Assembly (NCBI RefSeq): GCF_900605495.1
Contig: NZ_LR027601.1
Coordinates: 236,912-300,911 of the forward strand
Length of the DNA: 64,000 nt
Reading direction: 5' to 3'
Source: Bacilliculturomica massiliensis
GTDB taxonomy: Bacteria > Bacillota > Clostridia > Peptostreptococcales > Anaerovoracaceae
In this document: in pieces, positions 1 to 9,292 of the stretch
How positions within the stretch are numbered: the first letter of the stretch is position 1
How the letters are laid out: every line of letters starts with the position of its first letter
Translations under genes and position numbers: made by a program
The notes under the pieces: model-generated
What the model saw: only the letters and a program-made list of their open reading frames with translations
Database searches by the model: none
What the model was told of the DNA's origin: nothing

Positions 1-50
1 CGCCCCTGGCCTTTTACGCTGTTGTATGCGGTTGGTTTTCAGACAGCCTG
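1..50. mobile_element. Right end of an IS1182-type element cut by the window edge
   Basis: These 50 bases match 9361-9410, the right end of the intact IS in this window, with about three mismatches. They end in the same inverted-repeat tip (TTTTCAGACAGCCTG). The rest of the element lies left of the window. ACCA follows at 51-54, as it does after the intact copy. Confidence 0.75.
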
Positions 51-54
51 ACCA

Positions 55-177
55 TAGACTGTCCGAAAAGGCAGGAAAAAACACTGTAAATCTGAGATTT
101 ACAGTGTTTTTTTACGTTGGAATGAGGGAAAAGGGCAAAAAAACAGAAAAATGAGGGGTTAAATCCCCCTCATTGCC
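55..177. mobile_element. Left-end remnant of a second IS1182-type element
   Basis: The stretch matches the left end of the intact element (7548-7670) almost base for base, including the outward terminator hairpin and the last codons of the transposase reading frame. Homology stops near 177, so only the tip survives. It sits directly against the right end of another copy with only ACCA between them, so two elements were once in tandem here. Confidence 0.75.
88..118. terminator. IS-borne hairpin terminator (remnant copy)
   Basis: ACACTGTAAATC pairs with GATTTACAGTGT and is followed by a run of T. The same hairpin occurs in the intact IS at about 7573-7604 just beyond the transposase stop, with a changed loop. 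Confidence 0.7.
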
Positions 178-197
178 GCTGCAGGGCGCCTGAGATT

Positions 198-1715
198 TTA
201 TGTGGCGGCGGATCGCTGGGGGCTTTCGCTGAGAATGTGCGGTCCCGTGTCCCGATCATATTCGGGGGTGATGATCATGGCCGCCTCTGAAAGGCCGCAG
301 CTGACGATAAAGTTCCTTACAAAATCCAGAATGTGAGTGTAGCAGAAGAATAAGCACCGGGCTAAAGACTCCGTATCTCCATCGCTTAAATACTGGACCG
401 CATCCCTGCACTTTCTGGAAAGAACCTGATCTTCCGGCGGATCGCTGCGAAAGAAGGAATAATAGTATCCCCAGATATTCAGATCGCAGAGCTCCTGCAG
501 AATGGTCTTCATGGGCCGCAGGGGCTGATGGTCCACAATGCAGCGGACGATCACGTCGATAGGGATGCTCCCAGCTTTTTTCAGCTGCTGCCTCAGCTCT
601 GATTTCGCCTGTTCGTCCATAGCAGGCGCCGACAGTCTCACGGCGGTGGGGACGATCATTGCCATCATCTGCAGAGCGCTTAAATACAAAAGCGTGTCTC
701 TCTTAAACGCCTTGTTTTGCATACATTTGACTACCACATGGTCGTCTTGCCAGATCACCCTGGTCCCTTTTACATTATAGGTTTTCGCAAATCCGATCTC
801 ATTGAGCATGGACAGCGCGTTGCGAATGGTAGAAACACACACGTTGTACTGCGCTGCAAGAGCGGCCTCAGAAGGCAGGAAGGTATTTTCTGGATAGACG
901 CCGGTTCCGATCTTGTCGATCAGATCCCGTGCGATCTGAAGGTAGAAATGTTCCCTGCCCCTGTGCGCGTTCCAGGAAAATTCCAGGGACGGGTCTTCCG
1001 GCACGTTCGGGTACTGTGCCGTGAATTCCTCCAGTAATAACTGGACAGAGGATACGATGGCTTCATACATGACAGAAAAACGGTGCGTGATCTGGACGCT
1101 GTCTTTTTTCAGGAATGCCTCTGCCACCCATGTAAGGCTGTTAAATTCGTTATGGAGCAAGACCCTTGATTCAAACTTTTCATAGTTAGAAAACAGTGGG
1201 ATCTTTGCGTAGAGCTCATAATTGGAATACAAATCCCGAAACAGAAGATTTCCGGAGTTTTCCAAAAGAAAATAGAGAAAGGATGCCATCATCTTTTTGC
1301 GCTTTTCTGCATCTTTTTTGTCAAAATTACGAAAGATCCTGGCCCAGTATTCTATTTTTTCGGCTTCACAGGCTCTGACGGACAGTGCGAAGATGGGGGG
1401 CAGGATGAGGGCCATCGTTTCGTATACCTGAAGAATAGATGTCTTTTGTCTTAACGCTGATCGTATCGCCGAATCCCGTTGGGAATCGTCACGGCGATAG
1501 ATCACCACCGCGGGCTTCCGTTCCTCCGTCCGAATATAGCCGTCCTCTTTTAAAGCACGCATCACATCTTTTACCGTGCGTATGCCCACATGATACAATT
1601 CACACAGCTGGCTCATGGAGGCCAGCGTGTCCCCATAAGCCAATCGACCAATTTCGATCTGGTCGCATAAGTCGCGGTACACATAGTCAAATGAAGTTTG
1701 TTTGTTTTTCATCAT
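198..1715 (-). CDS. Double-winged-helix GntR-family transcriptional regulator
   Basis: A 505-residue cytoplasmic regulator with two GntR-type DNA-binding domains. The first spans about residues 8-75 and the second about residues 258-325 (both carry the 'DLxxxIxxGxY/LxxGxxLxS...L...Y.V...T(V/I)...L...G' pattern). Each is followed by a helical stretch of about 170 residues with no recognisable effector fold, so the protein looks like an internal duplication of one HTH-plus-helical unit. GntR proteins normally carry one HTH and act as dimers. It is divergent from the EAL gene at 1869, with about 150 bp between them that must hold both promoters, so regulation of that gene or itself is plausible. 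Target and ligand are unknown. Confidence 0.75.
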   Translation of the reverse strand: MMKNKQTSFDYVYRDLCDQIEIGRLAYGDTLASMSQLCELYHVGIRTVKDVMRALKEDGYIRTEERKPAVVIYRRDDSQRDSAIRSALRQKTSILQVYETMALILPPIFALSVRACEAEKIEYWARIFRNFDKKDAEKRKKMMASFLYFLLENSGNLLFRDLYSNYELYAKIPLFSNYEKFESRVLLHNEFNSLTWVAEAFLKKDSVQITHRFSVMYEAIVSSVQLLLEEFTAQYPNVPEDPSLEFSWNAHRGREHFYLQIARDLIDKIGTGVYPENTFLPSEAALAAQYNVCVSTIRNALSMLNEIGFAKTYNVKGTRVIWQDDHVVVKCMQNKAFKRDTLLYLSALQMMAMIVPTAVRLSAPAMDEQAKSELRQQLKKAGSIPIDVIVRCIVDHQPLRPMKTILQELCDLNIWGYYYSFFRSDPPEDQVLSRKCRDAVQYLSDGDTESLARCLFFCYTHILDFVRNFIVSCGLSEAAMIITPEYDRDTGPHILSESPQRSAAT

Positions 1716-1868
1716 CGTTCCTCCCAGACCAGATATTCAGCGGGAACAGTATAACATAGTTTGCCGGGAAATAAAATACTATATGTAAACGTACACAAAT
1801 AATCGGTTGGAAATTACGCTCCTGTGTAATAGAATAATAAAAAAATAGAAAAAGTTATAAGGTGTGTA

Positions 1869-4130
1869 ATGATGAAACGGAGAGAGATCTTTATTTTGAG
1901 TTGCACTGTTGTGCTGCTTATCATTTCAATGCTTTGCAATACATTATATCTGAGCAATATTTTAAAAGAGAAAACTGATTTGTACGTACAGGATATATCG
2001 AATCAGTCCGCCGGAAATCTATCTTACCAGATCGATTCCAATCTGAACTATATGGAGCAGCTTGCCAGTACGATCAGCCGGATGCCGCAGCTGACTGATA
2101 TGAGTGATTTCCTGCAGCGGAAGGCCAACGCACTTCGGTTTGATCTGATCGCGATCGTCAGCCAGGACGGGGAAATAATAAAAAACGATTTTCAAAGCGA
2201 TTGTTTCGATAACTGGATAGCCCTGAATCAAATTTCTTATGAAAAAACTGAGCTCTTCAGTCTCGACGGGCACGCCCTCCTTTTTTCTGTACCGATGACC
2301 AATGACAGGGGAAATGAGAGGGTGCTGGTAGGAATTCTGGAACAAAAAAGCATGCAGCAGATTTTGACTCAGATGAACTTTGACGGCAATGGACTGGCCT
2401 GCGTTGTCGATGTAATGGGAAATATCGTGATCGCCCCCACAGATCCTCAGACTTTCATGCAGTTCAGCGATATCATCTATAAAGACGGCGAACGCCACGT
2501 TTCGAAAGATCTGAAAAAAATGATCGACGAAACCAATCGCAAAGCATCCGGTATCCTTTATTTTTCAACGGTCTCCAATGAAGATCTCATTTTGTGTTAC
2601 AGCCCGCTGAATATCAACGATTGGTTTTTGATAACGATCGTCCGCCAGGATCTGATCAAGGGAGACATCAACATCTATGAGCTGCGCTCCCTTGCTGTCG
2701 TTGCCGGCGTCTTCATTGTCTGTACGATCCTTATCTTCCTCATCATCTCAGCTTATGAAAAAAGTCGGAAGAGGCTTGAAGAGATCACAATGATCGATCC
2801 GCTGACTAAAGACGACAACAATCCAGCCTTTCAGATGAAGCTGAAAGCCCTGATCGCCAAAAATCCCCCAGCTACATTTACTCTTGTTTTTTTAAATATA
2901 AAGGGTTTTCAATTGATCAATGAAAATGTGGGAATTGCCGCCGGAGACAATATCCTGAAGTACATGTACAGGGTATTGAAGGCAAGTTTAAAAGAGAACG
3001 AATTGGTTTGCAGAAGCGAGATGGACCATTTTTTTCTGTGCCTGAGAGATACTTCGGAGGAAGTGGTCACGGCCAGAATTGCCAAGATCACAGAAAGTCT
3101 CAATTCGTTCAATGAGTATACGGATATTGCGTACGGCCTGATGTTAGAGGCGGGGGGATATTTGATCGACGACCCGGACTTGGAAGTCCGGACCATGCAG
3201 GACCGGGCCCGCTTCGCAAGCATAAGGGCGCAGGGGAAGAGCGTGTGCTCCTTTTTTGGCCGTACGCTGTTAGAACAGGTAAGAAAAGAGGCAGGTCTCA
3301 ATTCTATATTCGACGCCTCCATAAAGCATCGTGATTTTCAGGTATATCTCCAGCCCAAGGTTGGTTTGTCCGATATGAATTTATGCGGCGCAGAGGCTCT
3401 GGTCCGATGGGAACATCCGGAATATGGGATGATCAGCCCTTCCGATTTTATTCCGCTGTTTGAGAAGAATGAAAAAATCTGTATCCTCGACCTCTATGTA
3501 TTTGAAGAAGTGTGTAAATGGATGCAGAACTCCATGGAAGAAGGGGAACCGCTGATTCCGATCTCGGTCAATCTGTCGCGGACCCATATTAAAAATCTGA
3601 ATTTTCTCCGTGAGTTCGTCGATATAAAGGAAAAATATCAGATTCCGGATCACATGATCGAGTTTGAGATCACAGAATCCGTTCTGATCAATGTGGAGCA
3701 GATCAAGCTGATCAAGAACATGATCAATGAAATGCACCGAAATGGATTTCATTGTTCTCTGGATGATTTCGGTTTCGGGTATTCTTCCCTTGCCTTGCTG
3801 AAGGAACTTGACATTGACGTTATAAAACTGGATAAGAATTTTTTTGACGACATGAACAATCAGAAATCCCAAAACATTATTTCAGGATTCATCGAGATCG
3901 CGCACAAATTGGGAATGAAGGTCGTGGCGGAGGGGATCGAAACACAGGAGCAGCTTAATTGTCTCTGCTGCTTACACTGTGACGCCGTACAGGGATACAT
4001 TTTTTCAAAACCGCTGTCCATAAGCGATTTTGAAACGTGGAGCCGTGCCCGGACAGCTGCGGGCAGACCAGACACATGCGCCGCTTCGCTGTCCGCATCC
4101 TCAGCCTCGGCCGTAAAAAAACTTTTATAG
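1869..4130 (+). CDS. Membrane c-di-GMP phosphodiesterase with degenerate GGDEF and intact EAL domain
   Basis: This 753-residue protein has an N-terminal membrane segment (about residues 7-28), an extracytoplasmic Cache-like sensor region (30-270), a second membrane segment (about 273-297), a GGDEF domain (310-450) and an EAL domain (about 485-735). The GGDEF signature is replaced by SEMDHF, so cyclase activity is unlikely. The EAL domain keeps its metal and catalytic residues: GAEALVRW, SVNLS, EFEITES, LDDFGFGYSSL, IKLDK, VAEGIET and QGYIFSKP. It therefore probably hydrolyses c-di-GMP in response to an external cue, with the GGDEF part perhaps binding GTP as a regulator. The C-terminal 30 residues are Ala/Ser-rich. 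Confidence 0.88.
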   Translation: MMKRREIFILSCTVVLLIISMLCNTLYLSNILKEKTDLYVQDISNQSAGNLSYQIDSNLNYMEQLASTISRMPQLTDMSDFLQRKANALRFDLIAIVSQDGEIIKNDFQSDCFDNWIALNQISYEKTELFSLDGHALLFSVPMTNDRGNERVLVGILEQKSMQQILTQMNFDGNGLACVVDVMGNIVIAPTDPQTFMQFSDIIYKDGERHVSKDLKKMIDETNRKASGILYFSTVSNEDLILCYSPLNINDWFLITIVRQDLIKGDINIYELRSLAVVAGVFIVCTILIFLIISAYEKSRKRLEEITMIDPLTKDDNNPAFQMKLKALIAKNPPATFTLVFLNIKGFQLINENVGIAAGDNILKYMYRVLKASLKENELVCRSEMDHFFLCLRDTSEEVVTARIAKITESLNSFNEYTDIAYGLMLEAGGYLIDDPDLEVRTMQDRARFASIRAQGKSVCSFFGRTLLEQVRKEAGLNSIFDASIKHRDFQVYLQPKVGLSDMNLCGAEALVRWEHPEYGMISPSDFIPLFEKNEKICILDLYVFEEVCKWMQNSMEEGEPLIPISVNLSRTHIKNLNFLREFVDIKEKYQIPDHMIEFEITESVLINVEQIKLIKNMINEMHRNGFHCSLDDFGFGYSSLALLKELDIDVIKLDKNFFDDMNNQKSQNIISGFIEIAHKLGMKVVAEGIETQEQLNCLCCLHCDAVQGYIFSKPLSISDFETWSRARTAAGRPDTCAASLSASSASAVKKLL

Positions 4131-4801
4131 CCCAATTAGACAAAAGGGAAGACAGAAGACAGGAGACTGCGGCACAATAGATCTGCGGCATCAGACTGCA
4201 TAAACATAACTTCCATAAACATAAACTGTATGAACTGCGTACAGCGTCCTTTTCCGGCTTGAGCAAGCTGAGGGGACGCTGATTTTTTGCTGGATGTTGC
4301 TTTCGGCGGGGAGCCTTTGTCGGATGCTGGTGCGCCGACGGCAGCGAAATGCCGGTCTTCGGCAGCTGTTGGCGGATGAATAGCGGCCAGACTCTGAGGG
4401 TAAATAGGGGAAGTGTTGATTTTTTTCTTGATTTCACCGAGATCGAGCTGCCAAATAGGTGAGAGTTAATTCTTTTCTGCATTTTCACCCATTTTGCAGC
4501 AAATATTGCGTGGATGGCGCCTGTTTTTACGTGTTTTTCGGTGATCATGAATTTTTATTACTGTTTTCACCTATGGCGGAGCCGGGCTATTCCGCCGCCA
4601 GCCGACCTCCGCGGGCGGCTATTCCTTAGTCCGCCGCTCCCACGGTCCGTTGCTCGTGCGCTCCAGCTATTCCGCTGCCGGCCCATGCTGCGGCTAAACG
4701 ATCCGGCAGCGATAAAAGAGTGGAAGGCCGATCTGACACGGCTGCTGCAGTAAAGTACTCACAGGGCATACCTTTTCTGTTTGGGATATAACCTGAAAGG
4801 G
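4131..4801. other. 670-bp intergenic region without a convincing gene
   Basis: No reading frame here has a ribosome binding site and recognisable product. It carries the motif CCAAATAGGTGA at 4451-4462 and its inverted form TTTTCACCTAT at 4564-4574, both shared with 28.5-28.64 kb. It also has three loose copies of GCTATTCCG (around 4587, 4617 and 4665). The last 23 codons before 4753 read like a normal protein C-terminus (ending LTRLLQ) and may be the tail of a lost gene. Confidence 0.5.
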
Positions 4802-5695
4802 TTATGAACGATCGTTTTCGTTCAATCTGGCCTGCAGGCATTCCAGAAATTTCTCCGTGGCCTTAGAGAAGACCTGGTATTTTTTCCAGACGAGGACCAG
4901 GCCGACTTCCAGCTTCGGCTCCAGGGGGCGGAAGCAGAGCTTGCTGTCTCCGGAGGTGTTTACCAGCTTGTCCAGGGTCAGGGCGTAACCAAGGCCTTCT
5001 TCCACCATAAGAGTGGCGTTGAACACCAGATTGTAAGTTGAGACGATGTTCAGAGTCTCATAGTCCCGGCCGATCCAGGCGGACAATCCGTTTTTCACCA
5101 GGGTCTGGCGAGAGGTGAGAAGGGGGAGGTCCCAAAGGTCCTGCGGCTTTACCATATCCTGAACAGCAAGGGGGCTGTCCTTTCTCATCAGTACCCCCCA
5201 GGTATCGATCGCCGGCAGCTGGATATACTCATATTTTTTGATATCAAAGGGTCCGATCAAAATGCCGAAGTCCAAAAGCCCTTTATCCAGCCGTTCCGTC
5301 ACGTCGTCAGCGTTTCCGCTGAACAGGTGGCAGCGGAGGTTGGGATAATCCTTTTGCAGGTCTTTCGCCGTTTTGGCAATCAGTCTCATGGCTTCGGTCT
5401 CTCCGCCCCCGATGTAGATATCGCCGCTGACCGCGTCTTCTGTCTCCCGAATTTCCGATTCTGTTTTATCCACCAGATCTACGATCTCACCTGCACGCCT
5501 GCGAAGCAGCAGGCCGTCTTCGGTCAGCGTGACCCTCCGATTGCCGCGGATAAAGAGTTTTTTCCCCAACTCTTCCTCCAGGTCCATCAACTGACGGGAA
5601 AGAGTAGGCTGAGTCAGATGCAGATATTCGGCTGCGCCCGAAATACTTTCTTCCTGTGCCACCGCAAGGAAATATCGTAAAACACGCAATTCCAT
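4802..5695 (-). CDS. LysR-family transcriptional regulator
   Basis: A typical LysR protein of 297 residues: N-terminal winged helix (residues 1-60, with ISGAAEYLHLTQPTLSRQL) followed by a periplasmic-binding-protein-like effector domain. The start is taken as the ATG at 5695, which has GGAGGTG about 7 nt upstream; the in-frame GTG at 5704 lies inside that site. It is divergent from the cyclophilin-like gene at 5839 and the SDR gene at 6495, and LysR regulators usually control the divergent neighbour, so those are the likely targets. The co-inducer is unknown. Confidence 0.88.
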   Translation of the reverse strand: MELRVLRYFLAVAQEESISGAAEYLHLTQPTLSRQLMDLEEELGKKLFIRGNRRVTLTEDGLLLRRRAGEIVDLVDKTESEIRETEDAVSGDIYIGGGETEAMRLIAKTAKDLQKDYPNLRCHLFSGNADDVTERLDKGLLDFGILIGPFDIKKYEYIQLPAIDTWGVLMRKDSPLAVQDMVKPQDLWDLPLLTSRQTLVKNGLSAWIGRDYETLNIVSTYNLVFNATLMVEEGLGYALTLDKLVNTSGDSKLCFRPLEPKLEVGLVLVWKKYQVFSKATEKFLECLQARLNENDRS

Positions 5696-5838
5696 GTAAA
5701 ACACCTCCGATCATTTTCTTCATTATATCATTTGAATTTATGCTCGTAAAGCATATGTATGTATTTGATATAGGTGTTTGATATCTAAAAAACAGCGAAT
5801 TATAATAAAGCTGCAAGGAAATAAAAGGAGGAATTTAT

Positions 5839-6357
5839 ATGAAACGAACGTCAGCTCTTTTACTGGCAGTTGTTGTTGCGGCGGCGCTGCCCGCCTGGGG
5901 TTCTTTGTCGAGCGCAGGCGTACTGCATCTCCGGCAGTCAGATCCGTCTGCCGCATCTTCTTCGGTTTCCTCTCCGGCTGACAGCGAGTCTGAGTCAGAA
6001 AGGATTCCGGTCACGCTGACCATCGGCACACAGCGCTTTTCCGCGGACCTCTATGACAGCGAGACGACGAGGGCGCTGGCGGAGCGGTTTCCGCTCACCG
6101 TTGAAATGTCTGAGTTAAACGGGAATGAGAAGTATTATTACATGGATGATCCGTTGCCGGCGGAACCGGTTCCAACGGAGAAGATCAATGCCGGGGATAT
6201 CATGCTGTATGGCGAAGACTGTCTGGTGATCTTTTACGAGAGCTTTTCCAGCGGCTACAGATATACGAACCTGGGGAGAGCGGAGGAACCGGAAAAATTA
6301 TCAGATGCCCTTGGAACAGGCGATGTGATTGTCCGCTTTGAAGAACGGGAGCCTTAA
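5839..6357 (+). CDS. Secreted cyclophilin-like fold protein
   Basis: A 172-residue protein with a Lys/Arg start and hydrophobic signal sequence (residues 1-25), a Ser-rich linker (35-55), then a domain of about 115 residues. The domain has the features of the bacterial cyclophilin-like family (PF18050-type): LYDSETTRALAERFPL, MSELNGNEKYYYM, INAGDIMLYG, LVIFYESF and LG(T)GDVIVRFE. Such proteins commonly sit beside LysR regulators and oxidoreductases or flavoproteins, as here. The strong AAAGGAGGAA site 6 nt upstream fixes the start. Biochemical role is not established for the family. Confidence 0.8.
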   Translation: MKRTSALLLAVVVAAALPAWGSLSSAGVLHLRQSDPSAASSSVSSPADSESESERIPVTLTIGTQRFSADLYDSETTRALAERFPLTVEMSELNGNEKYYYMDDPLPAEPVPTEKINAGDIMLYGEDCLVIFYESFSSGYRYTNLGRAEEPEKLSDALGTGDVIVRFEEREP

Positions 6358-6494
6358 CGGAACAAGCCTGGCCAGGCGGGAAGCGAGATGGAGAACGGAG
6401 CGCTTTACATAGGATGGAAGTAGTCTTACAAGCGGGATCATGGTTATGATTTAAATGTTGCTGTTAAAACGATGAATGAAAGGAGTGATACATT

Positions 6495-7265
6495 ATGGAA
6501 CGCCAAATGTTGAAAGGAAAGGTAGCGGTTATCACCGGGGCCAGTTATGGCATGGGCCGCACGATGGCGGAATTGTTTGCTGAGGAGGGTGCCGCCGTCG
6601 TTCTGACGGCCCGGGGCAGAGAGAGATTGGACGAGACAGTAGCCGGAATCCGCGAAAAGGGAGGAAAGGCCATCGGCGTCACAGCGGACGTGTGCTCCAC
6701 CTCAGACATTCAGCGCGTCTTTTCTGCGACAATAGAAGAGTTTGGAGATCTGGACATCCTCATTAATAACGCCGGTATCGGCGAACAGAAGCTGATCGAT
6801 GAAACAGACGATGAATGGATGCTGCATGTCATGAACACGAACCTGGGAGGTCCTATGCGCTGTATCCGCGAGGCTCTGAAGATCTTCCTGCCGAAGAATG
6901 AGGGTGTCATCATCAACGTATCCTCAGTAAATGGGACTCGTCCCTTCTGCGGCGCTGCGTATACATCGACGAAGGGCGCGCTGAATACGCTGACGAAGAA
7001 TGTGGCGATGCGTCTCATCGATACGAACATCCGCTGCAATGCCATTGCTCCGGGGGCGACGCTGACGCCGGCACATCTGGCAAATAAGGACGGGAAACAG
7101 CCGGGAGGGGACAAGATGCTGAAGTACAGCGGACACTACGTCTACTTTCCGGGACCAGAGTGCGAAACCATAGACCAGGCGTACGCCTGTCTGTATCTGG
7201 CAAGCAGGATGGGCCGCGCAGTCCGCGGACAGGTGCTTCAGGTCTGCAATGGAGCGTTTCTGTAA
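6495..7265 (+). CDS. Short-chain dehydrogenase/reductase (SDR)
   Basis: This 256-residue classical SDR has the nucleotide-binding TGASYGMG motif (residues 14-21), NNAG (91-94), the catalytic serine in NVSSVNG (143-144) and the Y156-x3-K160 pair (YTSTK). Arg40 after the second strand points to NADP(H) preference. It follows the cyclophilin-like gene by about 140 bp and has an AAAGGAGTG site before its ATG. Together with the divergent LysR gene it forms a small redox locus. The substrate cannot be read from the sequence. Confidence 0.88.
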   Translation: MERQMLKGKVAVITGASYGMGRTMAELFAEEGAAVVLTARGRERLDETVAGIREKGGKAIGVTADVCSTSDIQRVFSATIEEFGDLDILINNAGIGEQKLIDETDDEWMLHVMNTNLGGPMRCIREALKIFLPKNEGVIINVSSVNGTRPFCGAAYTSTKGALNTLTKNVAMRLIDTNIRCNAIAPGATLTPAHLANKDGKQPGGDKMLKYSGHYVYFPGPECETIDQAYACLYLASRMGRAVRGQVLQVCNGAFL

Positions 7266-7460
7266 AAACACTGGAAGGGATCTGTAGAGCGAGTGACAGA
7301 GCTGTTTTCCGCCATGACGGCACGGAATCAAAATTTATAAAAATAACTGTTGATTATTCTTTTGAAATTGGTATAATAGTTATGCGGCACACGTAAGGCA
7401 GATAAAATCGTTTTATTGAACAGGGGTGTCGTGCAGGACAGAGCGGGAGAAGAATAATAC

Positions 7461-7547
7461 GCAGGCATGGCGGAATTGGCAGACGCGCACGGTTCAGGTC
7501 CGTGTGAGGGTTACTTCATGGAGGTTCGAGTCCTCTTGCCTGCACCA
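7461..7547 (+). tRNA. tRNA-Leu (anticodon CAG) with encoded CCA
   Basis: The acceptor stem GCAGGCA (7461-7467) pairs with TGCCTGC (7537-7543), followed by A and an encoded CCA at 7545-7547. The anticodon stem CACGG/CCGTG encloses TTCAGGT, giving anticodon CAG for CUG codons. A long variable arm (class II) and GGTTCGAGTCC T-arm are present. The IS element begins at the very next base. Confidence 0.95.
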
Positions 7548-7572
7548 TAGACTGTCCGAAAAGACAGGAAAA

Positions 7573-7604
7573 AACACTGTAAATCCAAGATTTACAGTGT
7601 TTTT
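7573..7604 (-). terminator. Hairpin terminator behind the IS transposase
   Basis: ACACTGTAAATC and GATTTACAGTGT form a 12-bp stem flanked by A-runs and T-runs on the two sides, so it can end transcription in both directions: from the transposase and from the tRNA side. Confidence 0.75.
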
Positions 7605-7651
7605 TTACGTTGGAATGAGGAAAAAGGGCAAAAAAACAGAAAAATGAGGGG

Positions 7652-9292
7652 TTAAATCCCCCTCATTGCCTCCACAAGGGCCGGAACCCCCTTCATATTG
7701 ATGGCTCTCTTCATATTGTACGCAAGAAAACTAAGCCCCGCTTCCGCCGAGGTTTTTTGGATCCCCTTGCAAAGAAAGTAGTAGGCCCCGTGGGACCACT
7801 TTACCGTGCCGAAGGGATGCTCCGACACGCACAGTCGGAGCTTCTGTTTGGGTATGTCGTCCGCCACCCGCAGCAATACGGTCAGACCTGGCCGGTTTTT
7901 GCGGTAAAACGAATTGTGGGGGATAAAGCCCGGCGGCTGAGTGATCACGGGTTTCCCTTCTCCGTACATGCGTGCGGCTACATATTCGGTTCCTGGACCA
8001 AAGCGCACCACCTTGTGCTTGCGCGATGGGGTGCAGCGATTCGTACATTGTCGGCAGGCCGGTCTGCAGGCGTATTCGATCCCGCCGTGCTTTTCACAGG
8101 TCTTTCGCAGCGTCTGGCCCATGGGGCAGGTCACCGTCGTTTTGTCCAGTCCGCGATGGAAGCAGCCGATGGCCCGCTCTGCTCGGACCTCCACGCTCAG
8201 GTGAGATCCCTCGTAGCATTGGGGCAGGACGCCGGCGTGCAGGCAGGCCCGGATGTCTTCGGGCCTGGTGGAACGACGCCGCTCTTCCGTGATCGCCTGG
8301 GGCTCATAGGGCAGAACCAACAGCCGCTCAGACTGGTCGTAGCGGAATCCCACATAGGGCAATACGCCCTGCTGGATGCAGGCGAGTATTTCTTCCTGAC
8401 TGTCATACCCCTTGTCCGCCACCACCGAAAGGACCTCTGTCTTCAGATCCTGCTTGACCTTCTGGGAGAAGGCGGAAAGCACCTGCTGGTCGTTGGCATG
8501 GTTGGTCACCTCGAAGGCCGCGACCAGATGTGTCTTCGCGTCCACTGCCGTCTGCACATTGTAACAGCAGTGAAAGCCGTTTTTGCTGTTCATCATGCGG
8601 GCCTGGGGATCCGTGGTCAGCAGCTGGGTCTCTCCGCTCTCCAAAAGCTGCGCCTGGTACGCCTCATACCGTTCTTTTCGCGCGGTCAATTTCTCGATGG
8701 TCTCGGTCAGCACAGCTGTCTTCTCCGGCTCCGTGTCCTCCTTCTCATCCGCTTCCTGCAGCTGCTTGAGATAATGCGCCAGCTCGTTGTCAACACGCGC
8801 CAGCTTAGTGGTCAGGATCGTCTCGTTATACATGTTCTTGTGCCCGTTCACCGCCCGGAATTTGGACCCGTCCACAGCCAGAAGCTCTTTGGAGTACAGC
8901 CCCAAACTCAGGCATTCCCCGACGAAGTGGCGAAAGACCCCTACGATGGCTTCGCTGTTGTCCTTGCGGAAGTCTGCGATGGTGCGAAAATCCGGGGCCA
9001 GAGAATCCAGCAGATAGAACAGCTCGATGTTTCTTCTGCATTCGATCATGAGCCTGCGGCTGGAACGGATCTGGTTGAGGTAGCCATACAGGTACAATTT
9101 GAGAAGCACGGCAGGATCATAGGCCGGCCGCCCGGTGTCTGCGGGGACCGCATGGGTGAAGCCCAGTTTGTTCAGGTCCAGCCCGTCAACAAACGCGTCG
9201 ATGAGGCGGACCGGATTGTCGGGATCGATGTGATCCTCCCAGGAGACAAACAGCCTGATCTGGTCGCGGGATGTTCCGTTTATGTAAGCCAT
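7652..9292 (-). CDS. IS1182-family DDE transposase
   Basis: The 546-residue protein is full length for the family. It begins with the N-terminal DUF772-like domain (PVRLIDAFVDGLDL...LLKLYLYGYLNQIRSSR), then carries the DDE acidic triad in AVDGSKF, VADKGYDS and SEHPFGTVKW. A Cys-rich patch near residues 400-425 (CRPACRQCTNRC) is usual for the family. There are no frameshifts, so the element may be mobile. The ATG at 9292 has AGGAGGTGCC just upstream. Confidence 0.95.
   Translation of the reverse strand: MAYINGTSRDQIRLFVSWEDHIDPDNPVRLIDAFVDGLDLNKLGFTHAVPADTGRPAYDPAVLLKLYLYGYLNQIRSSRRLMIECRRNIELFYLLDSLAPDFRTIADFRKDNSEAIVGVFRHFVGECLSLGLYSKELLAVDGSKFRAVNGHKNMYNETILTTKLARVDNELAHYLKQLQEADEKEDTEPEKTAVLTETIEKLTARKERYEAYQAQLLESGETQLLTTDPQARMMNSKNGFHCCYNVQTAVDAKTHLVAAFEVTNHANDQQVLSAFSQKVKQDLKTEVLSVVADKGYDSQEEILACIQQGVLPYVGFRYDQSERLLVLPYEPQAITEERRRSTRPEDIRACLHAGVLPQCYEGSHLSVEVRAERAIGCFHRGLDKTTVTCPMGQTLRKTCEKHGGIEYACRPACRQCTNRCTPSRKHKVVRFGPGTEYVAARMYGEGKPVITQPPGFIPHNSFYRKNRPGLTVLLRVADDIPKQKLRLCVSEHPFGTVKWSHGAYYFLCKGIQKTSAEAGLSFLAYNMKRAINMKGVPALVEAMRGI

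Noticed and set aside
4514-4753. 79-codon plus-strand frame between the EAL gene and the LysR gene
   Set aside because: No ribosome binding site, odd composition in the first 55 codons, no recognisable family. Only the last 23 codons look protein-like; noted as a possible relic.
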